Source: Planctomycetota bacterium (GTDB lineage: Bacteria > Planctomycetota > JAJSAM01 > JAKLKS01). From it: a DNA stretch of 41,546 nt. The stretch covers positions 1 through 41,546 of the forward strand of contig JAKLKS010000006.1 of assembly GCA_023150535.1 (NCBI GenBank), in the 5' to 3' direction. Both the position numbers and the translations under genes were made by a program. Below are positions 1-9,361 of the stretch, piece by piece. Every line of letters begins with the position of its first letter. Within the stretch, counting starts at the first letter, position 1. Below the pieces are notes generated by a model that saw only the letters and a program-made list of their open reading frames with translations, was not told the DNA's origin and did no database searches.

Positions 1-8
1 CGCATGGC

Positions 9-1256
9 ATGCCTCCGAGGCCCATGCCATTCGAATCGGCTCGCAGTCACTCACACTTGAGGCCTTTCAGCAGAGCATCCGACACACTCACAGTCACCGA
101 GGATGTCCCGGAGTTCAGGTCCGATGAGACACTGAAGCCGTTTTTCTTGGCTCCAGAACACGGAAGCACGTTGTACGCGAAAGTCCAAGTCAAGGCACAC
201 AGCGACGATGTAGCCCACAGGCTTGCGATCGGCGAAGTGGAACGGGCTATGGCAGCTGCATGCCTCATCGCCCCTAGCAGGGGCAGTGCGACTCTGGCTA
301 AGACCGTCATTGTCAAGGCAGGTGATGGTGGGGCGCGACTCATCAAGCAGGACGTGTCGCGCAGGGAGTACGTTCAGGATGCCACGGACAGCGCGACTCG
401 AGTAAGGCGCCTAGTCGGACTTCTGGGACGAGTGTCTTCGGGCGACCGCGAGCGGCTCTTCGCTGCCTTGCAACATCATCGACTTGCGCTATCTGCGCCG
501 TCGGACGAGACAATGCTCCTGAACCTCTGGATCGCCCTCGAGTGCCTTGCGCAGGCCGGCGAGGGCAATGCCCTCAAGCGGATATGCACGGTGCTGCCTC
601 CGGCGCTGGCCTTGAGGAACAGCATGCTGCTCGTCCGGAACCTAGCAATCTACCTGCGTACGCTCGGGAAGTCCGTTGGGATGGAGAACCTCCTCATCCA
701 CCTGGGACGCTCCCAACGCAAGCGGGTCGATCCGCTCGATGTTCTGGAGATACTCCTTGCGAGAGACGGCGATCCTCGCCTGAATGGGATCTATAGGTTG
801 TGCGTCGATAACCCCTTGTTGACCGATCGCATATGGAAGCTTCGCCATGAGGTGTTCCTGACTCCAAAGCACCTCGTCGAGAGGCTCGAACGGAACCGGC
901 GGGACATTCATTGGCAGGTGCGTCGGATTTACAGAACAAGAAACGAGTTGGTTCACCGCGGATGGGCTAGTCTCCAAGTCAATCACCTCGTCCAACACCT
1001 TCACACGTACCTCGTGCAGGCCATCCACTCGGTGGCCTACGACCTGGAGCAGTCCGGTGAGAGATGGAGCATCGATGACGCGTTGGAGTACCGCGTAACC
1101 TTGTACGGTGAGTTCGCCGCTGCACTCAAGTCGAGTAGTGCAGGTGACATCACGCCTGAGATCCTCCTCAACCCTGGCCTTCTCCTTCGACCTGCTCGTG
1201 GTGAACGTGCGTGGCCCGGAGAGTCTGGGGCGAGCGCGCCAAAGAAGGGTGCGTGA
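9..1256 (+). CDS. HEPN-domain protein (Apea-like HEPN), possibly 5'-truncated by the window edge
   Basis: 415-aa ORF; C-terminal helical region with LWIALECLA and RTRNELVHRGW, matching the HEPN Rx4-6H motif (RNELVH). Confidence 0.55.
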   Translation: MPPRPMPFESARSHSHLRPFSRASDTLTVTEDVPEFRSDETLKPFFLAPEHGSTLYAKVQVKAHSDDVAHRLAIGEVERAMAAACLIAPSRGSATLAKTVIVKAGDGGARLIKQDVSRREYVQDATDSATRVRRLVGLLGRVSSGDRERLFAALQHHRLALSAPSDETMLLNLWIALECLAQAGEGNALKRICTVLPPALALRNSMLLVRNLAIYLRTLGKSVGMENLLIHLGRSQRKRVDPLDVLEILLARDGDPRLNGIYRLCVDNPLLTDRIWKLRHEVFLTPKHLVERLERNRRDIHWQVRRIYRTRNELVHRGWASLQVNHLVQHLHTYLVQAIHSVAYDLEQSGERWSIDDALEYRVTLYGEFAAALKSSSAGDITPEILLNPGLLLRPARGERAWPGESGASAPKKGA

Positions 1257-1258
1257 GG

Positions 1259-1798
1259 CTACAAGTCTCGGAACCGGCGTCGGGCCAAGATCAGACTGCT
1301 CACTACCTTCACCGGGTCCTCACCGGGCTCGTAGACCTGGAGGAGTCGGAGGAGCGCCCCCGTGTTGATGGTCCTCCCGGCCTCGGCAGCCTGGATGGCG
1401 GCCACCAGGACCCGGGCCCGGGCGGCGGCCTGGGGGTAGGAGAGGCCCCGGAGCTTCCGCATCCGGGCCAGCCTTTCCCCGTCAAGTCGGATGCCGGAGG
1501 CCTTCCCAGCGGCCCGCTCCTCGTCCTTCTCCGAGGCCGGGGCGTCCTCGAAGTTGGCGAAGAGGTCGCTCGGGTGGCAGTCGATCTCCCGAGCGAGATC
1601 CTGGAGCTGGGAAGCCGTGGGCTCGTGGGCGGGGAGGGCACGGGGCGAGTCCGGGGCCGGGGACGACTCCCAGAGCGAGATGAGCTCCCAGGGTAGGCGG
1701 AGGCGAGCGGCGAGGGCCTTCCGGGAGAGACCGGCCTCCTCGCGGAGGTCGCTGAGGCGGGAACCGGAGAAGTGGCAAGTGCTCCTGGGTGAGCTCAT
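1259..1798 (-). CDS. Tandem-HTH (XRE-like) transcriptional regulator
   Basis: Two HTH-like segments (LSDLREEAGLSRKALAARLRLPWELISLWE and LARMRKLRGLSYPQAAARARVLVAAIQAAEAG). ATG at 1798 has AAGGAG upstream; ORF track extends to 1825. Confidence 0.7.
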   Translation of the reverse strand: MSSPRSTCHFSGSRLSDLREEAGLSRKALAARLRLPWELISLWESSPAPDSPRALPAHEPTASQLQDLAREIDCHPSDLFANFEDAPASEKDEERAAGKASGIRLDGERLARMRKLRGLSYPQAAARARVLVAAIQAAEAGRTINTGALLRLLQVYEPGEDPVKVVSSLILARRRFRDL

Positions 1799-1818
1799 GG
1801 AGTGCTCCTTGGCTGTGA

Positions 1819-1834
1819 GCTTCATACATGAAGC
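1819..1834. promoter_or_regulatory. Candidate operator, perfect palindrome GCTTCAT-AC-ATGAAGC
   Basis: 7-bp perfect inverted repeat between the HTH regulator start and drmD. Confidence 0.5.
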
Positions 1835-1920
1835 GACCTTCCGACTGACTTGGGCGATGCGCTACTCTCGTAGACCTTGGCGGTCGTGTTGGGCATCACG
1901 GGAGACTTCCGAGGAGGCGA

Positions 1921-4900
1921 GTTGACAACGGCACTCCGAACCCCACCTCCTGACCCGGGGCAGCTGGTGGAAGTCCGGCAACGGCGCTTCGTCGTGACGA
2001 ACGTGCGGCGGAGTGGTGTGGTGCCGTCTCCCCTCCAGCCGGGAGGGATCCCGCCGTCCGTTCAGCACCTAGTGACGCTCTCCTCTGTCGAAGACGACGC
2101 GATGGGGGAGGAGCTTCAGGTGGTCTGGGAGATCGAGCCCGGGGCGCGGGTCTTCGAGGACTCGACGCTTCCCGAAGTCTCAGCTTTCGATGATCCACGA
2201 CGCCTGGACGCGTTCCTTGATGCGGTCCGGTGGGGGGCGGTATCCCAGGCCGACAGGAGAAACCTCCAGGCGCCATTCCGGAGTGGGGTGGAGATCGAGG
2301 ACTACCAGCTCGATCCCCTCGTGCGCGCGCTCGAGATGCCCCGAGTCAACCTGCTGATTGCCGACGACGTCGGCCTGGGGAAGACCATCGAGGCGGGGCT
2401 CGTGGCCCAGGAGCTCATCCTCAGGCATCGGGTCCGGAGGATCCTAGTCGTGTGCCCCGCCGGCCTGCAGATCCAGTGGCGGGACCAGATGCGGGACAAG
2501 TTCGGGCTCGAGTTCCGCATCGTGGACGCAGAACGGCTCCGCGAACTTCGCCGAAGCCGCGGGATCAGGGTCAACCCCTGGACGCACTTCCCTCGGCTGA
2601 TCACGTCGATCGACTACCTGAAGCGGGAGCGCCCGATGCGGTTGTTCAGGGAGGCCTTGCCGGCGCAGGGGGAGGCGGCGTATCCGCGGAGGTTTGATCT
2701 GCTCGTGCTGGATGAGGCACACAACGTGGCACCCTCGGGGCGGGGGCACTACGCCATGGACTCCCAGCGGACCCAGGCGATCCGGGCCCTCGCGCCCCAC
2801 TTCGAGCACAGGCTGTTCCTGACCGCGACGCCACACAACGGATACCCCGAGAGCTTTGCAGCCCTCCTGGAGCTGCTCGACAGCCAGAGGTTCGCGCGGA
2901 CTCGGAGGCTGGACCGGAACCAGTTGGGCATCGCGATGGTGCGCAGGTTGAAGAGCGAGGTGAAGACTCGTTGGGATGGCACGCCCCGCTTCGCGGAGCG
3001 GAAGCTCGATGTCCTCGAGGTTCAGTACCCGGAAGAGGAACGGCGTGCGCACGAGGCGCTCCGCAAGTACACCGCACTTCGGATGGAGAAGGCCGGGGCC
3101 GAGGGGGAGGCCTTCGTCACCGAGTTCGTGCTCAAGCTCCTGAAGAAGAGGCTCTTCTCCTCCCCGGCCGCGTTCGCGACAACTCTCGAGGCACATGCGA
3201 GGTCGCTTGCGCGGGCTGGTGCCGGAGGCGCGTCACCCGTCCCGCCCGCCGTCGGACATCTCCGCCGGCAGGTAGAGGATCTGGAGGAGCGGTACGCGGA
3301 CGATGACGAGTACGAGGAAGCCAGCGAGGATCTTGTCAAGGCGTCCACGCGGTTACTGCGGGAGCCTTCGGAGCGGGAGAAGGCACTCCTGGGGGAGCTG
3401 CGCACCTTCGCGACCCAGGCATCCGCCCGCTTGGACATGAAGGCGAAGAAGCTCCTCGACTGGCTGAAGAAGACGGTCCGCCCGGGAGGTCTGTGGGGAC
3501 GGGAGCGTGTCATCGTCTTCACGGAGTACCGGGCGACCCAGAAGTGGCTCCACGAGAAGTTCGCAGCCGAGGGCCTGACTCAGGGCGATCGGCTGTTGAT
3601 GCTGCACGGAGGGATGCGCCCGGAGGACAGGGAGACGATCAAGGCGGCGTTCCAGGCGGATCCTGATGAGTCTCCGGTCCGCATCCTCCTGGCAACGGAC
3701 GCCGCGTCCGAGGGGATCGACCTGCAGCGGCACTGCCACCGACTCGTCCACTATGAGATCCCGTGGAACCCCAACCGGATGGAACAGCGCAATGGACGGA
3801 TCGACCGGCACGGGCAGCGGGCCCCGGAGGTCCTCGTCTACCACTTCGTCGGAGCCAGCTTCAGGGAGGACGCTGCTTCCCCTCGCCCAGCGGGTGACCT
3901 GGATGGCGATCTCGAGTTCCTGATGCGCGCCGCTCTCAAGGTGAACCAGATCCGCGAGGACCTCGGCAAGGTCGGTCCTGTCATCGCGGCACAGGTCGAA
4001 GAGGCGATGCTCGGCAAGAGACGGAGCCTGGACACCGCCGCCGCGGAGGAGCAGGGAGAACCGATCCGTCGGCTGCTCCGCCTGGAGCGGAAGATCGAGG
4101 AGCAGATCGCCCGTCTGCGCGAGCGTTTGGACGAGACGCGTCGGGACCTGCGTCTGGATCCCGAGAACATCCGGACCGTCGTGGAGGTGGGCCTGGACCT
4201 TGCCGGCCAGCCACCGTTGAAGCCCGTGGCGCTGCCAGGTACGCGGCCGGGAGTCTCGGGTGACGGAGAGAGCGCTGCCTACGCAATGCCGGCCCTTCGC
4301 GGGAGCTGGGCGGCTTGCTCTGAAGGCCTGAAGCATCCGCATTCTGGGAAGGTGCGACCTATCGTCTTCGACCATGGCATCGCGGAGGGGCGTGACGATG
4401 TCGTCCTCGTGCATCTGAACCACCGACTCGTGCAGATGTGCCTTCGGCTCCTACGCGCCGAGATCTGGTCGGGAGAGAGCCGTGCGAAGTTGAACCGGGT
4501 GACCGTTCGGAGCGTCCCGGACCTGGCTCTGGACGCTCCAGCCGTCATCGCACACGGTCGCATCGTTGTCCTCGGAGGGGACAACCAGCGCCTCCATGAG
4601 GAGATCATTGCGGCGGGCGGACGTCTCCGCGAGGGGCGCTTCTCCCGCATGAACGTGGGGGAGATCGATCGGGCTCTGAGTGCTGCCCAGCCCGAGAAGA
4701 CCTCCAAGACGGTCCAGGGCCGGCTGGCCGGCCTCTGGAGTTCGCTGAGACCGTCCCTCCTCTCGTCCTTGGAGGCGCGGATGAAGGAGCGCACGGAGAA
4801 CCTCCAGCGATCGCTAGAGGAGCGGGCAGAGAAGGAGGTTGCGGACGTACGGGCGATCCTCGAGGAGTTGCGCCGTTCCATCCACGAGGAGCTGGCAGAC

Positions 4901-5110
4901 AGGGGCCCGGAACAGCTCCAGCTCTGGCCCGAGATGGAGAGGGAGGAGTTCAAGCGGAACCAGGATGCGCTTCGCGCCCGGGCGAAGGAGATCCCTGAGG
5001 AGATTGTCAGAGAGACGGCGGCGATCCGGGCGCGCTACACCTCGCCGAAGGCTCGGCTCTTTCCCGTGGCGGTGACCTTCCTCGTGCCGGAGAAGTACTC
5101 GCGTGGCTAG
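1921..5110 (+). CDS. drmD: DISARM DrmD, SNF2-like helicase
   Basis: Walker A DDVGLGKTIEAGL, DEAH box (LVLDEAHNVAP), helicase C motifs (LLATDAASEGIDLQ, NRMEQRNGRIDRHGQ); first gene of a DISARM-ordered operon. TTG at 1921 follows GAGGAGG; ORF track starts at 1877. Confidence 0.88.
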
Positions 5111-8100
5111 GGGAAGACCCCGCGCGGCCCGCGGAACGGTCCAAGGCGGTCCCGTTCCCGTCGCGAGACAGCACGCGGAGTGGATGCGCCTGATTGACAT
5201 CTCGGGTCCGTTCCTGTCACTCGCTGTGCTGGAGCGGGCCTTTCCTCAAGGGCTCGAGGCCCACGATGCCGAGCATTCTGCCCTTCTCCGACGTGCCTAC
5301 GGCGACTGGGAGGAGTCGCAGGGCTCGGGAAGGGCGGATCCGGCTGTCCATCGCCAGTGGGTGCGGTTCGTGCTCTTGGAGACGCTTGCGCTCGGACAGG
5401 GCGCTTTGGCCGAAGGGCAGCGCATTCCACAGGCCCTCGCCGTGGCTGTTCCGGAGCATGGGGAGACTTTGCGCCCCGACTTCGCGGTAGTGACGCCGCC
5501 GGGGGGTGCCGACGCGGGGAAGGTGCGGCTTCTCGTCCAGGTTCTCCCCTCGGGGCAGGACCTTGAGAAGCCCCTCCCGGCGAAGCGGTGGAACGCGTCC
5601 TCCGCCACCCGCATGATGGAACTTCTCCAGGGGACCGAAGTCCGCCTGGGGCTCGTTACGAACGGGGAACAGTGGATGTTGGTCAGTGCGACCCGCGGCG
5701 AGACGACGGGGTTCGCGACGTGGCACTCCCACCTCTGGATTGAAGAGCCGGCGACGCTTCGGGCCTTCCGGACACTGCTCGGCGCACATCGGTTCTTCTC
5801 CGCGGCAGCGAACGAGACGCTCGAGGCCTTGCTGACGGAGAGCGCCACGACGCAGCACGAGGTGACGGACCAGCTGGGTGCTCAGGTCCGAAGGGCCGTG
5901 GAAGTACTTGTCCAAGCTCTGGACCGCATCGACCGTGACCGGGGGCGGACCCTGCTGAAGGGGGTCCCGGAGCGGGAGCTCTACGACGCGGCGCTCACGG
6001 TGATGATGCGCCTCGTCTTCCTCTTCGCTGCCGAGGAGAGAGGGCTCCTGATGCTCGGGGATCCCCTCTACGACCAGCACTATGCCGTCTCCACCCTGCG
6101 GGACCAGTTGCGGGAGGATGCGGACCAGCACGGCGAGGAGATCCTCGAGCGGCGGAGGGCCGCGTGGACCCGGCTCCTCGCGACCTTCCGTGCGGTTCAC
6201 GCAGGAGTGGAGCACGATGCCCTGCGACTGCCCGCGTACGGCGGCTCCCTCTTCGACCCGGATCGCTTCCCTTTCCTCGAGGGGCGAACTAGGGGAACCA
6301 GTTGGAGGGACACCCTCGCCGATCCCCTTCCCGTCCATGACCGGACCGTCCTTCACCTCCTGGAGGCGTTGCAGCTCCTGCAAGTGAAAGTAGGCAGAGG
6401 GCCCTCGGAGGCACAGCGAGTGTCCTTCCGCGCCCTCGACATCGAGCAGATCGGGCACATCTACGAGGGTCTCTTGGATCACACGGCGCGGAGGGCAGAC
6501 GCGCCCGTGCTTGGGCTCGCGGGAGCGAGAGGGCAGGAGCCCGAGGTCCCTCTCCCAGTCCTGGAGGAGCACCGGACGAGGGGGATAGAGAGTCTTCTTG
6601 AGTTCCTGACGGAGCAAACGGGTCGATCGGAGAAGGCGCTGCGGGGTGCGGTCTCCTACGAGGTCCCGTCCGACGATCATCGCTTCGTGGTGGCCTGCGA
6701 CAATGACACAAGCCTCCTTCAGCGAGTGCGTCCGTTCGCCGGTCTGGTCCGGGAGGACACCCAGGGCCTTCCGGTGGTGATCCCCCAGGGAAGCGTGTAT
6801 GTCACCCAGGGTAGCGACCGGCGAGCGACGGGGACCCACTACACGCCGAAGAGCCTCACGGAACCCATCGTCCAGTACGCGCTGGAGCCGCTCGTGTACG
6901 AGGGGCCGTCCGAAGGGCGGCCAAGGGAACAGTGGAGGCTCAAGTCTCCGGACCGGATCCTCTCGCTGCGTGTCTGCGACATGGCGATGGGGTCCGGCGC
7001 CTTCCTCGTTCAGGCATGCAGGTACTTGGCGGATCGGCTGGTAGAGGCTTGGACGTTGGCAGATGCTGACGCGGGGAAGGCTATAGCCGCCTCGGGTGAG
7101 GCGGGCACTCGAAAGCGGTCCGGAAGTCCCGCGGATCCTCCCAGTGACGTAGAAGAGCAGCTCATCCTGGCCCGGCGGCTTGTCACGGACCGCTGCCTCT
7201 ACGGGGTGGACGTGAACCCGATGGCCGTGGAGATGGCCAAGCTCTCGCTCTGGCTCGTGACCCTACAGAAGGACCGGCCGTTCACCTTCCTTGACCACGC
7301 GCTGAGGTGTGGTGACTCGCTCCTGGGGGTGTCCTCCTCAGAGCAGATCGAACACCTTCACATTGACCCGGTGAAGGGCCGGAAACAGAGGCAGGCGGAA
7401 CTCGAGTACCGGCGAGTCCTGGGGCCGGCACTGGCCGCCGCAGTATCGAAGAGAAGGAAGATCGAGTCCTTCACCGTAAGGGACATCAGGGATGCAGAGG
7501 AGAAGAGACGACTCCTCCGGGAGGCGGAAGCCAGTCTCACCGAGGTAGGCCGAGTCGCAGACCTTGTCGTGGGCGCCGCGCTGCACGCCGCAGGAACTCG
7601 AGGGGTGGACCTGGACGAGGTGCTGATCGCCATTGGCGACGAACTGGCGTTCGCTCTCTCGCCAAGCCATTCGCAAGTCGAGCGCGATCGCCGATGGGAG
7701 GCCTTGAGAACGCGGGCAAGGCAGATGCTCGACACAGGGGCCGCGCGAGGGCTGACGACTTTGAGGCCGTTCCACTGGCCGATCGAGTTCCCCGAGGTCT
7801 TCCTCGGAGACTCGGGGGCAGCCCGCGGATTTGATGCCATCGTTGGGAACCCCCCGTTCATGGGAGGTCAGAAGCTCACGGGGACTTTCGGAACAGCCTA
7901 TCGCGACTACCTTGTAGAGCACGTCGCGAGCGGGAAGAGAGGAAGTGCGGACCTATGCGCCTACTTCCTGCTTCGCGCCCATTCCCTCCTTCAGGACACC
8001 GGAGGCATGGCCATGCTCGCGACGAACACGATCGCCCAGGGAGACACTCGCGAGGTCGGGCTGGAGCAGCTCGTGGAACGGGGTTGCTCTATTCCTCGGG

Positions 8101-9305
8101 CGGTCGCCAGTCGTCCGTGGCCGGGCGTCGCAAACCTCGCCATCGCCGAGGTGTGGTTACGACGTGGTCAATGGCGTGGCCCCCATGTCCTGGCAGGGGA
8201 GGAGGTCCCGAGCATTACCCCCTTCCTCACGCGACCAGGGAGGGTCTCCGGGAAGCCATTCAGACTCGAGGCGAATGCTGGCGTGGCGTTCCAGGGTTCC
8301 ATCGTCCTGGGGCTTGGGTTCGTGCTGACGCCCAAGGAAGCCGAGGCTCTGTTGGAGGGCAATCCACGCAATCGTGAAGTCCTGTTCTTGTATCTGAGTG
8401 GAGAAGATCTCAACGCGCGTCCAGACCAATCTGCCAGTAGGTGGGTAATCAACTTCCGAGATTGGCCTCTGGACCGCGAGGCAGCGCCGGATGGGTACCG
8501 TGGACCGGTGGCCAGTGACTTCCCGGAGTGTCTTGATGTCGTACGTGAGAAGGTGAGGCCTGAGCGGGAAACGAACAACCGGAAGGTGTATCGGGTACGC
8601 TGGTGGCAGTACGGAGAGAAGCGCCCAGAACTCTACAAGGCCCTCGCCTCGCTCAAGCGTGTCTTGGTTATCCCGGAAACGACAAAATACTGTGCCTTTT
8701 CGATGTGTGCATCCTCTCAGGTCTTCTCTCATATGACAAAGGTCGTGGCGTCCGACAGTTGGGGGTTGTTCGGAGTCCTGAATGCAGCACCCCATCGCGC
8801 CTGGGCTAGGGCCTACTGTTCCACACTGGAGACCCGCCTGAAGTACATCACCACCGACGCGTTCGAGACCTATCCGCTGCCACGTGACTGCGACGCTCTA
8901 TCCGTCATTGGAGAGCGGTTTTCTGAGGCGCGCAGCAGAGTCATGCGCCGGATGGGCACCGGGCTAACGAAGACATACAACGCGTTCCACAACGAGGCTT
9001 GTCGGGATGGAGACATTGTGGCTCTCCGTGACTGTGCCGTGGAGTTGGACAGGGCGGTTGTCCGTGCATATGGCTGGGACGATCTCCAACTCAGGCACGG
9101 GTTCTTTCCGACGAAGCAGGGGCTCCGCTTCACAGTCGACGGAGGGCTACGTGACGAGTTGTTGGATCGCCTTCTTGCCCTGAACCACGAGCGGCACGCG
9201 GAGGAGGTGGCGAAGGGCCTGCACGTGGCAGGCAAGCCGAAGAAGCGCACTACCATACGGAGGAGTCCCGGGGTCAACCCACCAGGACTCTTCGACCCGA
9301 GGTAG
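5103..9305 (+). CDS. drmMI: DISARM DrmMI, N6-adenine DNA methyltransferase
   Basis: SAM motif CDMAMGSGAFLVQA and catalytic NPPF (IVGNPPFMGG); 1400 aa; GTG start overlaps the drmD stop by 8 bp. Confidence 0.9.
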   Translation: MARGRPRAARGTVQGGPVPVARQHAEWMRLIDISGPFLSLAVLERAFPQGLEAHDAEHSALLRRAYGDWEESQGSGRADPAVHRQWVRFVLLETLALGQGALAEGQRIPQALAVAVPEHGETLRPDFAVVTPPGGADAGKVRLLVQVLPSGQDLEKPLPAKRWNASSATRMMELLQGTEVRLGLVTNGEQWMLVSATRGETTGFATWHSHLWIEEPATLRAFRTLLGAHRFFSAAANETLEALLTESATTQHEVTDQLGAQVRRAVEVLVQALDRIDRDRGRTLLKGVPERELYDAALTVMMRLVFLFAAEERGLLMLGDPLYDQHYAVSTLRDQLREDADQHGEEILERRRAAWTRLLATFRAVHAGVEHDALRLPAYGGSLFDPDRFPFLEGRTRGTSWRDTLADPLPVHDRTVLHLLEALQLLQVKVGRGPSEAQRVSFRALDIEQIGHIYEGLLDHTARRADAPVLGLAGARGQEPEVPLPVLEEHRTRGIESLLEFLTEQTGRSEKALRGAVSYEVPSDDHRFVVACDNDTSLLQRVRPFAGLVREDTQGLPVVIPQGSVYVTQGSDRRATGTHYTPKSLTEPIVQYALEPLVYEGPSEGRPREQWRLKSPDRILSLRVCDMAMGSGAFLVQACRYLADRLVEAWTLADADAGKAIAASGEAGTRKRSGSPADPPSDVEEQLILARRLVTDRCLYGVDVNPMAVEMAKLSLWLVTLQKDRPFTFLDHALRCGDSLLGVSSSEQIEHLHIDPVKGRKQRQAELEYRRVLGPALAAAVSKRRKIESFTVRDIRDAEEKRRLLREAEASLTEVGRVADLVVGAALHAAGTRGVDLDEVLIAIGDELAFALSPSHSQVERDRRWEALRTRARQMLDTGAARGLTTLRPFHWPIEFPEVFLGDSGAARGFDAIVGNPPFMGGQKLTGTFGTAYRDYLVEHVASGKRGSADLCAYFLLRAHSLLQDTGGMAMLATNTIAQGDTREVGLEQLVERGCSIPRAVASRPWPGVANLAIAEVWLRRGQWRGPHVLAGEEVPSITPFLTRPGRVSGKPFRLEANAGVAFQGSIVLGLGFVLTPKEAEALLEGNPRNREVLFLYLSGEDLNARPDQSASRWVINFRDWPLDREAAPDGYRGPVASDFPECLDVVREKVRPERETNNRKVYRVRWWQYGEKRPELYKALASLKRVLVIPETTKYCAFSMCASSQVFSHMTKVVASDSWGLFGVLNAAPHRAWARAYCSTLETRLKYITTDAFETYPLPRDCDALSVIGERFSEARSRVMRRMGTGLTKTYNAFHNEACRDGDIVALRDCAVELDRAVVRAYGWDDLQLRHGFFPTKQGLRFTVDGGLRDELLDRLLALNHERHAEEVAKGLHVAGKPKKRTTIRRSPGVNPPGLFDPR

Positions 9306-9361
9306 ACAGCGCGTAGGATGCAGACTGAGGTTGGGTCAACGAAGGCCGCATCGCGAAGGGA

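Noticed and set aside
3353-4423. 356-aa minus-strand ORF inside drmD
   Set aside because: Antisense to a gene with clear helicase motifs; no recognisable domain; expected from high GC.
5217-6839. 540-aa minus-strand ORF inside drmMI
   Set aside because: Antisense shadow ORF with low-complexity composition and no motifs.
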